A DNA stretch of 64,000 bases from Flavobacterium sp. 1355 (GTDB lineage: Bacteria; Bacteroidota; Bacteroidia; Flavobacteriales; Flavobacteriaceae), in the NCBI RefSeq assembly GCF_017833415.1, contig NZ_JAFICC010000020.1, forward strand, positions 39,613-103,612, written 5' to 3'. A program made the position numbers and the translations under genes. Shown here piece after piece: positions 26,692 through 35,641 of this stretch. Each line of letters begins with the position of its first letter. Positions within the stretch are counted from its first letter, which is position 1. Under the pieces are notes generated by a model that ran no database searches, was not told where the DNA came from, and saw only the letters and a list, made by a program, of their open reading frames with translations.

Positions 26692-27600
26692 ATGAAAAAA
26701 TTAACTTTAGTTTTATTGTTTTGTTCTGTGGCAGGTTTTGCACAGCAGGATGCGCAGTTTACACAATATATGCACAATACCATTAATATAAATCCTGCCT
26801 ACGCCGGTTCGAGAGGAGTTATGAGTATTTTTGGATTGTATCGTACACAATGGGTTGGACTTGATGGAGCGCCTGAAACCAGTACTTTGTCATTAAACAC
26901 ACCAGTAAATGATAAGGTTGGATTGGGATTTTCATTGGTAAATGATAAAATAGGACCAACGACTGAAAATAATTTTTCAGCCGACTTCTCTTATTCCATT
27001 CCAACATCTGCCACAACCAAACTTTCTTTTGGTATAAAAGGATCTGCCAATATTTTTAACCTTGATCCAAACAAACTGAATCCGGAACATCAGGGAGATC
27101 CTCAGTTTTCGAACTTCAAAAACAAATTTTCACCAAATGTAGGGGCAGGAGTATACTTGCATTCAGACAAAGGTTATGTAGGTGTGTCGGTTCCTAATTT
27201 TATCGAAACAAATCGTTTTAATGACAATGAAACTGCAATATATAAAGAGCAGATTAATTATTATTTAATAGCCGGTTATGTGTTTAATCTGGATCAGTAT
27301 GAAATGATAAAGTTTAAACCCGCAGTATTAGCTAAAGTAATTGAAGGTTCTCCGTTACAGCTTGATGCATCTGCAAATTTCATGTTTAATGAAAAATTTG
27401 TTGTTGGTGTTTCATACAGATGGAGTGCAGCGTTAAGCGCAATGGCTGGATTTCAGCTCAATAAAAGCCTTTATATTGGCTATGCTTATGACAGGGAAAC
27501 AACCAGGTTAAACAACTACAACTCCGGCTCTCATGAGATATTCCTTCGTTTTGAATTTATGAATAGTTATAACCGAATTACATCACCAAGATTTTTCTAA
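26692..27600 (+). CDS. PorP/SprF-family T9SS membrane protein
   Basis: The 302-residue protein has a signal peptide (MKKLTLVLLFCSVAGFAQQ) and the family start DAQFTQYMHNTININPAYAGS, followed by the GLYRTQWVGLDGAPETSTLS segment and many short amphipathic strands of an outer-membrane barrel. It ends with the typical final strand (EIFLRFEF). PorP/SprF proteins are needed for secretion or surface attachment of proteins that carry type B sorting domains, and are usually encoded just after them, as here. It is 2 nt before the OmpA-family gene, so both are probably one transcript. I give no symbol because SprF has several paralogues in such genomes. Confidence 0.92.
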   Translation: MKKLTLVLLFCSVAGFAQQDAQFTQYMHNTININPAYAGSRGVMSIFGLYRTQWVGLDGAPETSTLSLNTPVNDKVGLGFSLVNDKIGPTTENNFSADFSYSIPTSATTKLSFGIKGSANIFNLDPNKLNPEHQGDPQFSNFKNKFSPNVGAGVYLHSDKGYVGVSVPNFIETNRFNDNETAIYKEQINYYLIAGYVFNLDQYEMIKFKPAVLAKVIEGSPLQLDASANFMFNEKFVVGVSYRWSAALSAMAGFQLNKSLYIGYAYDRETTRLNNYNSGSHEIFLRFEFMNSYNRITSPRFF

Positions 27601-27602
27601 TT

Positions 27603-29561
27603 ATGAAAATGAAAAAAATAGTACTCATCCTCTTTCTGTCACTTTTTTGTTATCAGGCAATTGCCCAAAAAGCACTTTTGGCAAAAGCAGAAAAAGAATA
27701 TAATAATTATGCTTTTGCAGATGCCATAGAAATTTATGAAAAGCTGGCTGCAAAAGGATTTGAAGATGAAAAAATGTTCCAGCGATTAGGTAACGCCTAC
27801 TATTTTAATGCTGAACTGCCAAAAGCAGCAACCTATTATAGTAGGCTTTTTGCCTTAAATGCAAAGCAGGAGCCGGAATATTTATACAGGTATGGTCAGT
27901 CATTAAAATCGATTGGGGATTATGCAAAAGCAGATAAAATGCTGGAAGAGTTCGTTAAAAAGAGCAACACTGACAGCAGGGGAATTTTATTCCAAAACAA
28001 TAAAAATTACCTGGAACAGATTAAATTAAATTCTGGCCGATTTGAAATTTCGCAGGTAACTCTAAATTCAGAGAATTCAGATTTTGGAAGTGCATTTTTC
28101 AATAATAACCTGGTTTTTAGTTCTGCCCGAAAAATTGGAAAAAAAGAAGGCAAAACATTCAAATGGACCAACAAATATTTTTCCAATTTATATATAGCAT
28201 CTATTAATCCAGATGGGGATGTCGTTAATCCGGTGCTTTTAAACAAAGAGATTAATTCTAAATTTAATGAATCGACTCCCGTGTTTACCAAAGACGGAAA
28301 AACAATGTATTTTACCCGAAATAATTATCTGGAAGGAAAACGAGGTACAGATGACAAGAACATTACATTATTAAAATTGTATAAAGCAAATCTGGTAGAT
28401 GGCAGCTGGTCAGATATAAAAGAACTGCCATTCAATAGTGATAAATACAGTACAGCACATCCGGCTTTAAGTCTGGATGAAAAGAAACTGTATTTTGCAT
28501 CAGACATGCCCGGAACTTTAGGACAGTCTGATTTGTATAGCGTTACGATTAATGCCGACGGAACATTCGGGAAACCGGAAAATCTGGGCGCTGGAATTAA
28601 TACAGAAGGAAGAGAAACTTTCCCTTTTATTTCAGGAGATAACCAATTGTATTTTGCAACAGATGGGCGTCCTGGACTTGGAGGACTGGATATTTTTGTT
28701 TCGAAAATGCTGGAAAACGGAATTTTCGATCAGGTTCAGAATATTGGCGAGCCGGTAAATACTACATTCGATGATTTTGCTTTTATTATTAATAGCAATA
28801 CCGGCAAAGGCTATTTTTCTTCCAACAGAAAAGGCGGGGCAGGCAATGACGATATTTACAAATTTACAGAGACCAAAAAACTGGTTTGTGAGAGAACTTT
28901 AACCGGAACTATTTCTGACAACAAAAATGTAGTACTGCAAGGTGTTACAATAAAGTTGCTAAGTGAAGATAATCAGGTAATTGATCAGGCAATAACTTTA
29001 CAGGATGGAAAATATAGCTTTAAAGTCAATTGCAATAAAGAATATTCAGTTGGGGTAGAAAAAGAAACGTATTTGGCGAAAAAAAATACAATTATTATTT
29101 CAACAGGTTTAGAAAACAAGCTGGATTTTAATCTTGAAAAAGAAAAAATTACAGCCATAGAAATTCCGGAAATAAAAACGATTAAAGTAGGAACAGACTT
29201 AGCTAAAACGCTGCACATCTCAATGATTTACTTTAATTTAGGAAAATGGAATATTACTGATGCCGCTGCAATAGAACTGGAGAAAATTTTAGCTGTAATG
29301 CAGGAATATCCGCAGATAAAAATCGACATCCGTTCGCATACTGACAGCCGCTCTTCAGCCAAATCAAACTTGGTTTTGTCTGATAAACGAGCAAAATCAA
29401 TCATGGCATGGCTTGTTGCAAAAGGCATCAAGGCCGATCGATTGAATGGAAAAGGTTATGGTGAAAGCAAATTGATAAACAGATGTAAAGACGGCGTTAA
29501 ATGTTCTGAAGAAGAACATTTAAAAAACCGAAGAAGTGAATTCGTAATCTCAGCTATGTAA
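27603..29561 (+). CDS. OmpA-family protein with TPR and beta-propeller (PorE-like layout)
   Basis: The 652-residue protein has a signal peptide (MKMKKIVLILFLSLFCYQAIAQ), then TPR-like helices (residues 23-130), PD40-type propeller blades to about residue 430 (KTMYFTRNNY, KKLYFASDMPG, NQLYFATDGRPG, KGYFSSNRKGG), and a carboxypeptidase-regulatory-like domain near 440-520. The C-terminal OmpA peptidoglycan-binding domain includes IDIRSHTDSRSSAKSNLVLS and the KRAKSIMAWL helix. The arrangement matches the T9SS-associated proteins that tie the outer-membrane SprF/PorP proteins to the cell wall. Directly follows sprF-like gene; a strong terminator follows it. Confidence 0.9.
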   Translation: MKMKKIVLILFLSLFCYQAIAQKALLAKAEKEYNNYAFADAIEIYEKLAAKGFEDEKMFQRLGNAYYFNAELPKAATYYSRLFALNAKQEPEYLYRYGQSLKSIGDYAKADKMLEEFVKKSNTDSRGILFQNNKNYLEQIKLNSGRFEISQVTLNSENSDFGSAFFNNNLVFSSARKIGKKEGKTFKWTNKYFSNLYIASINPDGDVVNPVLLNKEINSKFNESTPVFTKDGKTMYFTRNNYLEGKRGTDDKNITLLKLYKANLVDGSWSDIKELPFNSDKYSTAHPALSLDEKKLYFASDMPGTLGQSDLYSVTINADGTFGKPENLGAGINTEGRETFPFISGDNQLYFATDGRPGLGGLDIFVSKMLENGIFDQVQNIGEPVNTTFDDFAFIINSNTGKGYFSSNRKGGAGNDDIYKFTETKKLVCERTLTGTISDNKNVVLQGVTIKLLSEDNQVIDQAITLQDGKYSFKVNCNKEYSVGVEKETYLAKKNTIIISTGLENKLDFNLEKEKITAIEIPEIKTIKVGTDLAKTLHISMIYFNLGKWNITDAAAIELEKILAVMQEYPQIKIDIRSHTDSRSSAKSNLVLSDKRAKSIMAWLVAKGIKADRLNGKGYGESKLINRCKDGVKCSEEEHLKNRRSEFVISAM

Positions 29562-29586
29562 TTTTAGAACAGATTTTATACCCAAA

Positions 29587-29618
29587 ACAATCCCACAGTA
29601 AATACTCTGTGGGATTGT
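29587..29618 (+). terminator. Terminator of the adhesin operon
   Basis: ACAATCCCACAG (29587-29598) and CTGTGGGATTGT (29607-29618) are perfect 12-nt reverse complements around an 8-nt loop, 26 nt after the stop codon. The T-run is weak (TCTATTTAT). Confidence 0.75.
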
Positions 29619-29767
29619 CTATTTATAGTATAAAATAAGATAGTCTCATTATGAATATCGCAAAAACATTTTTGGCTACCGATAGAAATTTGTATCAAAA
29701 AAAATTAAACTGAAAATTATATAAAGTACCCGTCAGAAAATGTAAGGTCATGCATAAGTTGCCAGAG

Positions 29768-29775
29768 TACATTTG
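29768..29775 (+). promoter_or_regulatory. Candidate -7 box of the SPW-repeat gene
   Basis: TACATTTG matches TAnnTTTG exactly and is followed by CATCAT. It lies 32 nt upstream of the ATG at 29807. No TTG -33 box at the expected spacing. Confidence 0.35.
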
Positions 29776-29806
29776 CATCATAATGCAATATCAAATTTGA
29801 ATCCTT

Positions 29807-30172
29807 ATGAAATTTTTAGATACGAGACTCCATGGGTATGTGGATTATGCCCTGGCGACCCTTTTACTTTTTATACCTGCTATCTTTCGCCTTGAAGTCA
29901 ATACGGCGCAGAGCATTATTTTTTATATCTTTAGTATATTTACGTTCTTTCTGAGTCTGCAGACTGATTATGAACACGGACTTTATAAACTTTTGCCCAT
30001 GCAGGCCCACTTGTTAATAGAAATTCTCTCAGGTTTGTTTCTTGCCGCATCGCCGTGGATTTTTGGATTTTCGGGTGTAGTTTTCGTTCCACATCTGCTA
30101 TTTGGGGTGCTCGTGATTTTGATCGGGCTGATGACAACGCCAGAGAGCAGCAGATTGAACAGGCTGTATTAA
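29807..30172 (+). CDS. SPW-repeat integral membrane protein
   Basis: The 121-residue protein starts with soluble M-K-F-L-D-T-R-L-H-G-Y and has four hydrophobic spans (YALATLLLFIPAIF, IIFYIFSIFTFFLSLQ, LLIEILSGLFLAASPWIFGF and HLLFGVLVILIGLMTT). The ASPWIFGF segment is the SPW motif after which the family is named. Function of SPW proteins is not known, and this protein has no other domain. It stands alone between a terminator and the response regulator gene. The short, mostly membrane-embedded form is typical of the family. Confidence 0.75.
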   Translation: MKFLDTRLHGYVDYALATLLLFIPAIFRLEVNTAQSIIFYIFSIFTFFLSLQTDYEHGLYKLLPMQAHLLIEILSGLFLAASPWIFGFSGVVFVPHLLFGVLVILIGLMTTPESSRLNRLY

Positions 30173-30208
30173 GAATTGCAGCGATTTTTTATTGAAAGGA
30201 TTGAGTAT

Positions 30209-30216
30209 TATATTTG
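30209..30216 (+). promoter_or_regulatory. Candidate -7 box of the single-domain response regulator
   Basis: TATATTTG matches TAnnTTTG exactly, 72 nt upstream of the ATG at 30288. A TTG lies at 30192-30194, with 14 nt between, shorter than the usual 17-23. Confidence 0.3.
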
Positions 30217-30287
30217 TTGCATAACGAAGTTTCCTTTAAGCAGGATCATATAGCAGCCAAAAGAATTTTTATTTTAAATCTTAATAT

Positions 30288-30668
30288 ATGTCATATAAAA
30301 ATATATTATTAATTGACGATGACACCGACGATACCCTGCTATTCGTTGAAGCTGTAAATGCAGTAAATAAGGAGGTAGTCTGCCGGACCACGCTGAATCC
30401 TGCCAAAGCATTGGAAGAATTATCGACACTGGAGGATTTACCCGACATCCTCTTTTTAGATTATAATATGCCTGTTGTAAACGGATTGGAATTTATCCAG
30501 CGCATGCAGAACATAGAGAGGCTCAGGCATATAGAGGTCATTGTAATGTCGACTCCTCCCGAGGATGTTATGGTGGCATGGTTTGGCAGAAACAATACTT
30601 CGGTAAAGTACATTTCCAAACCCAACAGCATGGAGGAACTTATAGAAATACTTCGGGAATTACTATAA
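30288..30668 (+). CDS. Single-domain response regulator
   Basis: The 126-residue protein is a lone receiver (CheY-like) domain: IDDDTDD near residue 10 gives the acidic pocket, FLDYNMPVVNG near residue 59 holds the phosphoacceptor Asp, and S-K-P near residue 110 is the conserved Lys-Pro. The Thr/Ser switch residue falls in VIVMSTPPE near residue 88. There is no output domain, so it acts through protein contacts in a phosphorelay. No kinase is adjacent; the nearest is at 37153. The NMP motif and spacing resemble the small receivers of Rcp1 type. Confidence 0.88.
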   Translation: MSYKNILLIDDDTDDTLLFVEAVNAVNKEVVCRTTLNPAKALEELSTLEDLPDILFLDYNMPVVNGLEFIQRMQNIERLRHIEVIVMSTPPEDVMVAWFGRNNTSVKYISKPNSMEELIEILRELL

Positions 30669-30855
30669 TGTAATATTTCATTATAAAGAACACTTCAATC
30701 TGGGAATCATTTTAAACGAATTCTGATGGTCAGCTGATTTTGATTTTCGCAATAGATATAAAGAGATTAATTAGTATCTTTCTCCCGATAAATTGCTTGA
30801 CAAAATAATCTGTCTGTGACAGTTAATAACGATCGGGCGAAACCAGTCCATGTTT

Positions 30856-31332
30856 ATGAAATACACAAGACCGATACTGTTATTGCTGCTTTTTTTAGTC
30901 CATTTTGCCAATGCGCAGTCGGGTGATAATTTTGAAGAGGAAAGCCGGCTAACCAAAACTGAAATGCAGACGCTCAAAACGCTGTTCCAAAAAATGATTG
31001 ACAGTCCGGATTTTTTAAGAAAGGATCAAATTTACGACACCGTAATTCCGATGCTTAAAAAAGACAGAGAGGATATTCGCAACTTTTTTGTGTACGGGAA
31101 AGAAATAGGCCCTGTGGAAATTCAAAAATGGGCGGAAAAGAATGTACAGCCAGAAAAGATCGAAGAAGCTGTAAAACTAATGAATGAATTTCCGGCTCTT
31201 ATGGCCAGAATTAAAGCTGATAATGCGGTTTATGATGAGCTTTTGCAGAAGGCCAACCTCGCTGAGTGGCAGGAAATAGAAAAACCGTACACCAAAAGAA
31301 GGCTTGGAGGTGAAGTAAATAAGCACAAATAA
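30856..31332 (+). CDS. Secreted protein of unknown function
   Basis: I chose the ATG at 30856 (M-K-Y-T-R-P), two codons after the first ATG at 30850, since it begins a standard signal peptide ending in FANAQ. The mature part of about 135 residues is helical and strongly charged, with the repeated patterns KTEMQTLKTLFQKMIDSPDF and MLKKDREDIRNFFV, and no Cys or membrane span. I do not recognise a family. It ends exactly where the leftward GntR gene ends, with no intergenic base, so this gene and the regulator converge directly. Confidence 0.65.
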   Translation: MKYTRPILLLLLFLVHFANAQSGDNFEEESRLTKTEMQTLKTLFQKMIDSPDFLRKDQIYDTVIPMLKKDREDIRNFFVYGKEIGPVEIQKWAEKNVQPEKIEEAVKLMNEFPALMARIKADNAVYDELLQKANLAEWQEIEKPYTKRRLGGEVNKHK

Positions 31333-32061
31333 TTATCGTTCAAATTCAAGTGTATAGGTAAAACTATCTGCCTTATAGTATCCAACGTTCCATTCCAGAG
31401 GTCGGCTGCCGGGATCAAAAACAAATCTTTTGCGCTTTAATATTGGTTCTCCCGTTTTTATTTCCAGTTTTTCAGCTAAAACAGCATCTGAACTGATAGC
31501 ACTAATCTCTTCTTTGGACAATTTTGCAATTGAGTTATAATCCTGTTCCAGTATTTCATATAAAGGACGTGAAAAATCCTCATTACCTGTCAATCCAATT
31601 CTGGGGTTAAAATAAGATATGAAGTAAACAAAAGGATATTCGGCTTTGCCTCTTAATCGTTCTAATTTTAAAATCTTAACATCATCTTTAATATCAAAAA
31701 ATAAACAAAGCTCTTCAGTCGGTTTTACCCAGCTCAAATGCAGCTCATAATTTTTGATTTCTATACCCAATGCTTTCATTTCCTGAGAAAAACTCAGCCA
31801 ATTTTGAGCTTTTGAAATAATTGAACTTTTTTTTGCAAATGTTCCTACTCCTTTTTTTCTCACAAGCAGCCCTTCATAAACCAATTTATTTATAGACTGG
31901 CGCAAAGTACTTCTGGAAATCCCCAATTGTTTAGACAAATCCATCTCATTTGGTAATTTTACCCCTTTTTGATACTTTTCAGCCGTAATTTCGATTCTTA
32001 ATTGTTCTTCAATCTGAACATGAAGCGGAATAGGACTACTGTGATTTAATGTTATTTTCAT
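31333..32061 (-). CDS. GntR-family repressor (HutC-type, UTRA domain)
   Basis: The 242-residue protein has a winged helix-turn-helix at residues 1-75 (IEITAEKYQKGVKLPNEMDLS then QLGISRSTLRQSINKLVYEGLL) and a UTRA effector domain from about residue 95 to the end (ILKLERLRGKAEYPFVYFISYF and the final DPGSRPLEWNVGYYKADSFTYTLEFER). HutC-type members bind small ligands such as sugar phosphates or amino-acid derivatives through UTRA. It is divergent from the phosphomannose-isomerase-like and MFS genes, with a promoter and palindrome between, so it very likely controls them. Confidence 0.9.
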   Translation of the reverse strand: MKITLNHSSPIPLHVQIEEQLRIEITAEKYQKGVKLPNEMDLSKQLGISRSTLRQSINKLVYEGLLVRKKGVGTFAKKSSIISKAQNWLSFSQEMKALGIEIKNYELHLSWVKPTEELCLFFDIKDDVKILKLERLRGKAEYPFVYFISYFNPRIGLTGNEDFSRPLYEILEQDYNSIAKLSKEEISAISSDAVLAEKLEIKTGEPILKRKRFVFDPGSRPLEWNVGYYKADSFTYTLEFER

Positions 32062-32223
32062 GCTTATTTATCCAATTCATTACGAATCATTCATTTTTGT
32101 TAAACATTTAAAATCAATGCATTCACACCAAAAAGAGTAATGTCAATCGGCGATATAACCGTTTTGTTTTAATTGTGTACAGCAAAGTTAATTTATTTTT
32201 TTGACAAAAAACTGTCACACGCT

Positions 32224-32253
32224 TTGTAGTACGATAACAATTTGCTTACTTTG
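32224..32253 (+). promoter_or_regulatory. Candidate promoter of the phosphomannose-isomerase-like gene
   Basis: TTG at 32224-32226 and TTACTTTG at 32246-32253 are separated by 19 nt, matching the Bacteroidota -33/-7 layout with one mismatch in the -7 box. The predicted start of transcription is near 32260, giving a leader of about 160 nt. The promoter is close to the palindrome at 32262. Confidence 0.55.
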
Positions 32254-32261
32254 TTTTGACA

Positions 32262-32281
32262 GTATGTATGTACATATATAC
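32262..32281. promoter_or_regulatory. Candidate GntR operator
   Basis: GTATGTATGTACATATATAC is a 20-bp palindrome with one mismatched pair, centred on TGTACA. GntR-family operators are short palindromes of this size and often begin GT and end AC. It lies 9 nt after the candidate -7 box, at the likely start of transcription, where a bound repressor would block the polymerase. The divergent gene is a GntR/UTRA regulator. Confidence 0.55.
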
Positions 32282-32419
32282 AAACTAAATTTATTATTGG
32301 TTTTAATTGAAAAATGAATCGCATCATTTTAGATAAGATCACAAAAAACAGAGGAAATAAATAAAACGTACGATATGCAAATTATGAGACAAAACTGCCA
32401 TAATGGAAAGCAGTCTTAA

Positions 32420-34219
32420 ATGCAACTAACTCTAAAAAAACAAGATTTGGAACTTAACAAAGAATGGCGTAAAACGCAACAGTTTTTAGCACCTAAAAAA
32501 AAAGCAAAAAAGGAAATGGACTATGATGCTTATCCTTCATTTCCTTTGGGAGAAAACAAAATAAAAGCCGGCATAGAAGAATTCGCAACCTGGATAGAAC
32601 AAAACAAAACAATTACAATTGATGGGTATATAGGGGTTTTTTGGAATCATCTTGTAGAAAGTTTGGGTGCAGAACTAAAAAAAAGGGGTAAAACGGTAAG
32701 GTGGTTTCATGTAGATGCAGCAATGAAACCTTCAGAGGAATTAGATGAAATGCTGGCACCTTACCTGGGAGGTAACGATCCTCTTTTTGGAAAAATTACA
32801 GATAAAGACCTACTGGATTGGTTTGATACTGAAAAACTAAAACTAATCAAACCTGACACCTCAGCAGACATCAATATCATACTGGGTTGCGGTGCTTCTT
32901 TGGCACAATGGCAGTGCCCAATTGTGTATTTTGATTTGCCAAAAAATGAATTACAATTCAGAGCCCGTGCCGGAACGGCAACCAATCTGGGATCTAAAAA
33001 TAAAACTGACAATCGAAGAACATACAAGCGTTTTTATTTTGTTGACTGGGTAGTTTTAAACAAACATAAAAACAAGATATTACCGGATATCGACCTAATT
33101 GTAGATGAGCAAAGACCAGACAATTACTTATTTATGACTGGCGATGAACTGCGATCAGGACTGAGTCAAATGGCAAAAAATGTTTTTAGGCCTCGACCAT
33201 GGTTCGAGCCGGGTGCCTGGGGTGGAACGTGGATGAAAGAACAAATGGAAGGGCTGAACAAAGAAGTCGAAAATTTAGCATGGTCGTTCGAACTTATGGT
33301 TCTGGAGAATGGAATTATGTTTGAAAGCGGCCAATACTTATTAGAGGTTTCTTTTGATTTTTTGATGTTTAACAATTATCAGGAAGTGCTGGGAGACTGT
33401 GCAGAAAAATTCAAATATGACTTTCCTATTCGATTTGATTTTCTGGATACTTTCGATGGAGGAAACCTTTCGATTCAGTGTCATCCGACTCCGGAATACA
33501 TCAAGGAAAATTTCGGAATGCCATTTACACAGGATGAAACCTATTACATTTTGGATTGCAAGGATGAGCCAGTTGTTTATTTAGGATTTCAGGATGGTGT
33601 AAAACCTGAAGAGTTTCACCAGGCATTACTACAGAGCCAAAAAGAAGTAAAAGAATTAGATGTTGATAAATACATTCAAAAATTTACGGCAAAAAAACAT
33701 GACCTTTTTTTAATACCCAATGGTACCATTCACGCTTCGGGAAGCAACAATCTTGTTCTGGAAATAAGTAGTGCCCCATATATTTTTACTTTCAAAATGT
33801 ATGATTGGTTACGTCTGGATTTGGACGGAAAGCCCCGACCAATAAATATTGAACATGGGATGAAAAATTTAAATTTTGAAAGAAAAGGGGATACTGTTGT
33901 TCCTGAACTGATTTCAGCACCTTATGTGATTACCCAAACAGAAGAGTACAAATTGGAACATTTACCAACACATCCCGAGCACTTTTATGATGTATACCGA
34001 TACACATTGAACGATAAAATTCACATTTCGACCAATAACAAATGCCATGTCTGGATGCTTATCGAAGGCACTTCGGTAACTATTGAAACTAAAAACGGAA
34101 TCAGGCAGCGTTTCAATTATGCCGAAACTTTTGTAGTTCCCGCCGCTGCAGACAGTTATACTATATATAATGAAAAACCAGACAACAAAACCTTATTAAT
34201 ACAGGCTTTTGTGAAATAA
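32420..34219 (+). CDS. Class I mannose-6-phosphate isomerase-like protein with N-terminal kinase-like domain
   Basis: The C-terminal half of this 599-residue protein is a class I phosphomannose isomerase cupin: Q353-C-H355, E373 in DETYYIL and H438 in GTIHASGSNNLVLEIS are the metal ligands. The first 240 residues are an extra domain, with TITIDGYIGVFWNHLVESLG near residue 65 resembling the P-loop strand of uridine-kinase-type nucleotide-binding proteins but without the GKS/T. The long form is known in Bacteroidota. It should interconvert mannose-6-phosphate and fructose-6-phosphate or a related pair. It is 43 nt before the MFS transporter and controlled by the divergent GntR gene, so it probably serves catabolism of an imported sugar. 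Confidence 0.85.
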   Translation: MQLTLKKQDLELNKEWRKTQQFLAPKKKAKKEMDYDAYPSFPLGENKIKAGIEEFATWIEQNKTITIDGYIGVFWNHLVESLGAELKKRGKTVRWFHVDAAMKPSEELDEMLAPYLGGNDPLFGKITDKDLLDWFDTEKLKLIKPDTSADINIILGCGASLAQWQCPIVYFDLPKNELQFRARAGTATNLGSKNKTDNRRTYKRFYFVDWVVLNKHKNKILPDIDLIVDEQRPDNYLFMTGDELRSGLSQMAKNVFRPRPWFEPGAWGGTWMKEQMEGLNKEVENLAWSFELMVLENGIMFESGQYLLEVSFDFLMFNNYQEVLGDCAEKFKYDFPIRFDFLDTFDGGNLSIQCHPTPEYIKENFGMPFTQDETYYILDCKDEPVVYLGFQDGVKPEEFHQALLQSQKEVKELDVDKYIQKFTAKKHDLFLIPNGTIHASGSNNLVLEISSAPYIFTFKMYDWLRLDLDGKPRPINIEHGMKNLNFERKGDTVVPELISAPYVITQTEEYKLEHLPTHPEHFYDVYRYTLNDKIHISTNNKCHVWMLIEGTSVTIETKNGIRQRFNYAETFVVPAAADSYTIYNEKPDNKTLLIQAFVK

Positions 34220-34262
34220 CAGAATATGCTTTACTAATTAACCAAAATTGATATCATAAATT

Positions 34263-35429
34263 ATGCAAAAAGAGCAAACGAATTTAAAACTCCTGCCAAT
34301 TCTATTGGGATTTTTTATCATGGGATTTTGCGATTTAGTAGGTGTTTCAGTGACCTATGCACAATCCCAGTTTAATTGGAGCGAGACACAGGCTGGTTTT
34401 TTACCTTCTATGGTATTTCTATGGTTTTTAATAGTATCAATTCCGGCGGCAATGGCAATGGACAAATATGGTAGAAAAAATCTCGTTTTAACAGGGTTAC
34501 TAATAACACTCATAGCCACTTTTATTCCTGTTATCTCCTTTACTGAAACAAGCTGTTATGTTACATTTATTTTACTGGGAATAGGCAACACTATTTTACA
34601 AGTATCTTTAAACCCACTGCTTACAGATATTGTCAATGGAAAACAACTGACCAGTTATATTACCGGAGGACAATTTATAAAAGCAATATCCTCTTTTTCC
34701 GGGCCTTTATTAGTAGGGTATTTTTCTATAAAATATGGTTCATGGGAGAAGAGTTTTTACATTTACACCCTAATTACTTCCATATCATTAATCTGGTTAT
34801 TGTTTACCAGGATAGAAGAAGTGGCCCCGGAAAAGAAAACCGCCAGCTTTGCTAAAACAATTAGCCTGTTAAAAGACAGGAATATTTTGCTGTCGTTCCT
34901 TGGTATTTTGTGTATAGTTGGTCTTGATGTTGGCATGAACACCATAACCCCAAAGTTATTGATCGAACGGGCTAATTTGGCCAAAGAAGCTGCTACATAT
35001 GGTTCAAGCTGGTATTTTGCAGCACGTACAATTGGTACAGTCTTCGGCATACTTGTATTGAGAAAATTATCTGAAAAAATATTCTTCAGGATTAATATGA
35101 CAGTAGTTCTTCTGGCGTTAGCGGCCTTAGTTTTTGTTATAAACCAATCTCTTATTCTGGCCTTGGTTTGTATAATTGCTTTTGGATCGTCGAGCATCTT
35201 TGCTGTAATCTATACTCTGGCTATAAAATCAAAACCCTCATTAACTAATGAAATATCCGGATTGATGGTAACCGGAATTGCAGGAGGAGCTATATTTCCA
35301 CCTTTAATGGGATTTGCAACAGATTATATAGGCTCTCAGCAAGGTGCACTAGGAATCATCATTTTGTGCACCATTTACCTTGTTTACTGTTCTTTTAAGC
35401 TAAATAATACTGCCTTACGAGAGGGATAA
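34263..35429 (+). CDS. MFS sugar transporter, FHS/FucP-like
   Basis: The 388-residue protein has about 12 hydrophobic helices, with the MFS loop motif AMAMDKYGRKNLVLTG after helix 2. Its N-terminus (PILLGFFIMGFCDLVGVSVTYAQSQFNW) and the LGIGNTILQVSLNPLLTDI segment in helix 4 resemble the fucose/glucose/galactose:proton symporters. It probably takes up the monosaccharide handled, after phosphorylation, by the adjacent isomerase-like enzyme; mannose or a close analogue is likely. It is the second gene of the operon, 43 nt downstream, and is regulated with it. A hairpin without a T-run follows. Confidence 0.85.
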   Translation: MQKEQTNLKLLPILLGFFIMGFCDLVGVSVTYAQSQFNWSETQAGFLPSMVFLWFLIVSIPAAMAMDKYGRKNLVLTGLLITLIATFIPVISFTETSCYVTFILLGIGNTILQVSLNPLLTDIVNGKQLTSYITGGQFIKAISSFSGPLLVGYFSIKYGSWEKSFYIYTLITSISLIWLLFTRIEEVAPEKKTASFAKTISLLKDRNILLSFLGILCIVGLDVGMNTITPKLLIERANLAKEAATYGSSWYFAARTIGTVFGILVLRKLSEKIFFRINMTVVLLALAALVFVINQSLILALVCIIAFGSSSIFAVIYTLAIKSKPSLTNEISGLMVTGIAGGAIFPPLMGFATDYIGSQQGALGIIILCTIYLVYCSFKLNNTALREG

Positions 35430-35435
35430 TTGTAA

Positions 35436-35472
35436 CCGTGCAGTTTGAATTGAAGATTTCAAAACTGCACGG
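35436..35472. terminator. Hairpin after the MFS gene
   Basis: CCGTGCAGTTT (35436-35446) and AAACTGCACGG (35462-35472) are perfect 11-nt reverse complements. The following bases (CTACTGAT) are not a T-run, so a full intrinsic terminator is not certain. Confidence 0.55.
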
Positions 35473-35641
35473 CTACTGATAAAGAATCTAAATTGTAATT
35501 TTTGAATGGTAAAAGGGGCCAAATCGTTTCAATCCGATTTTCGCTCCATTTTTTATATATGAAGCAAATGATTCCCATTGGGTAATTTATTAGTTATTTC
35601 ATAAATACTATAGTAAATGGGTTTAACTACATACCGATTAA

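Noticed and set aside
29651..29713. 20-codon ATG frame after the adhesin operon terminator
   Set aside because: Too short, no membrane or other pattern, no supporting signals.
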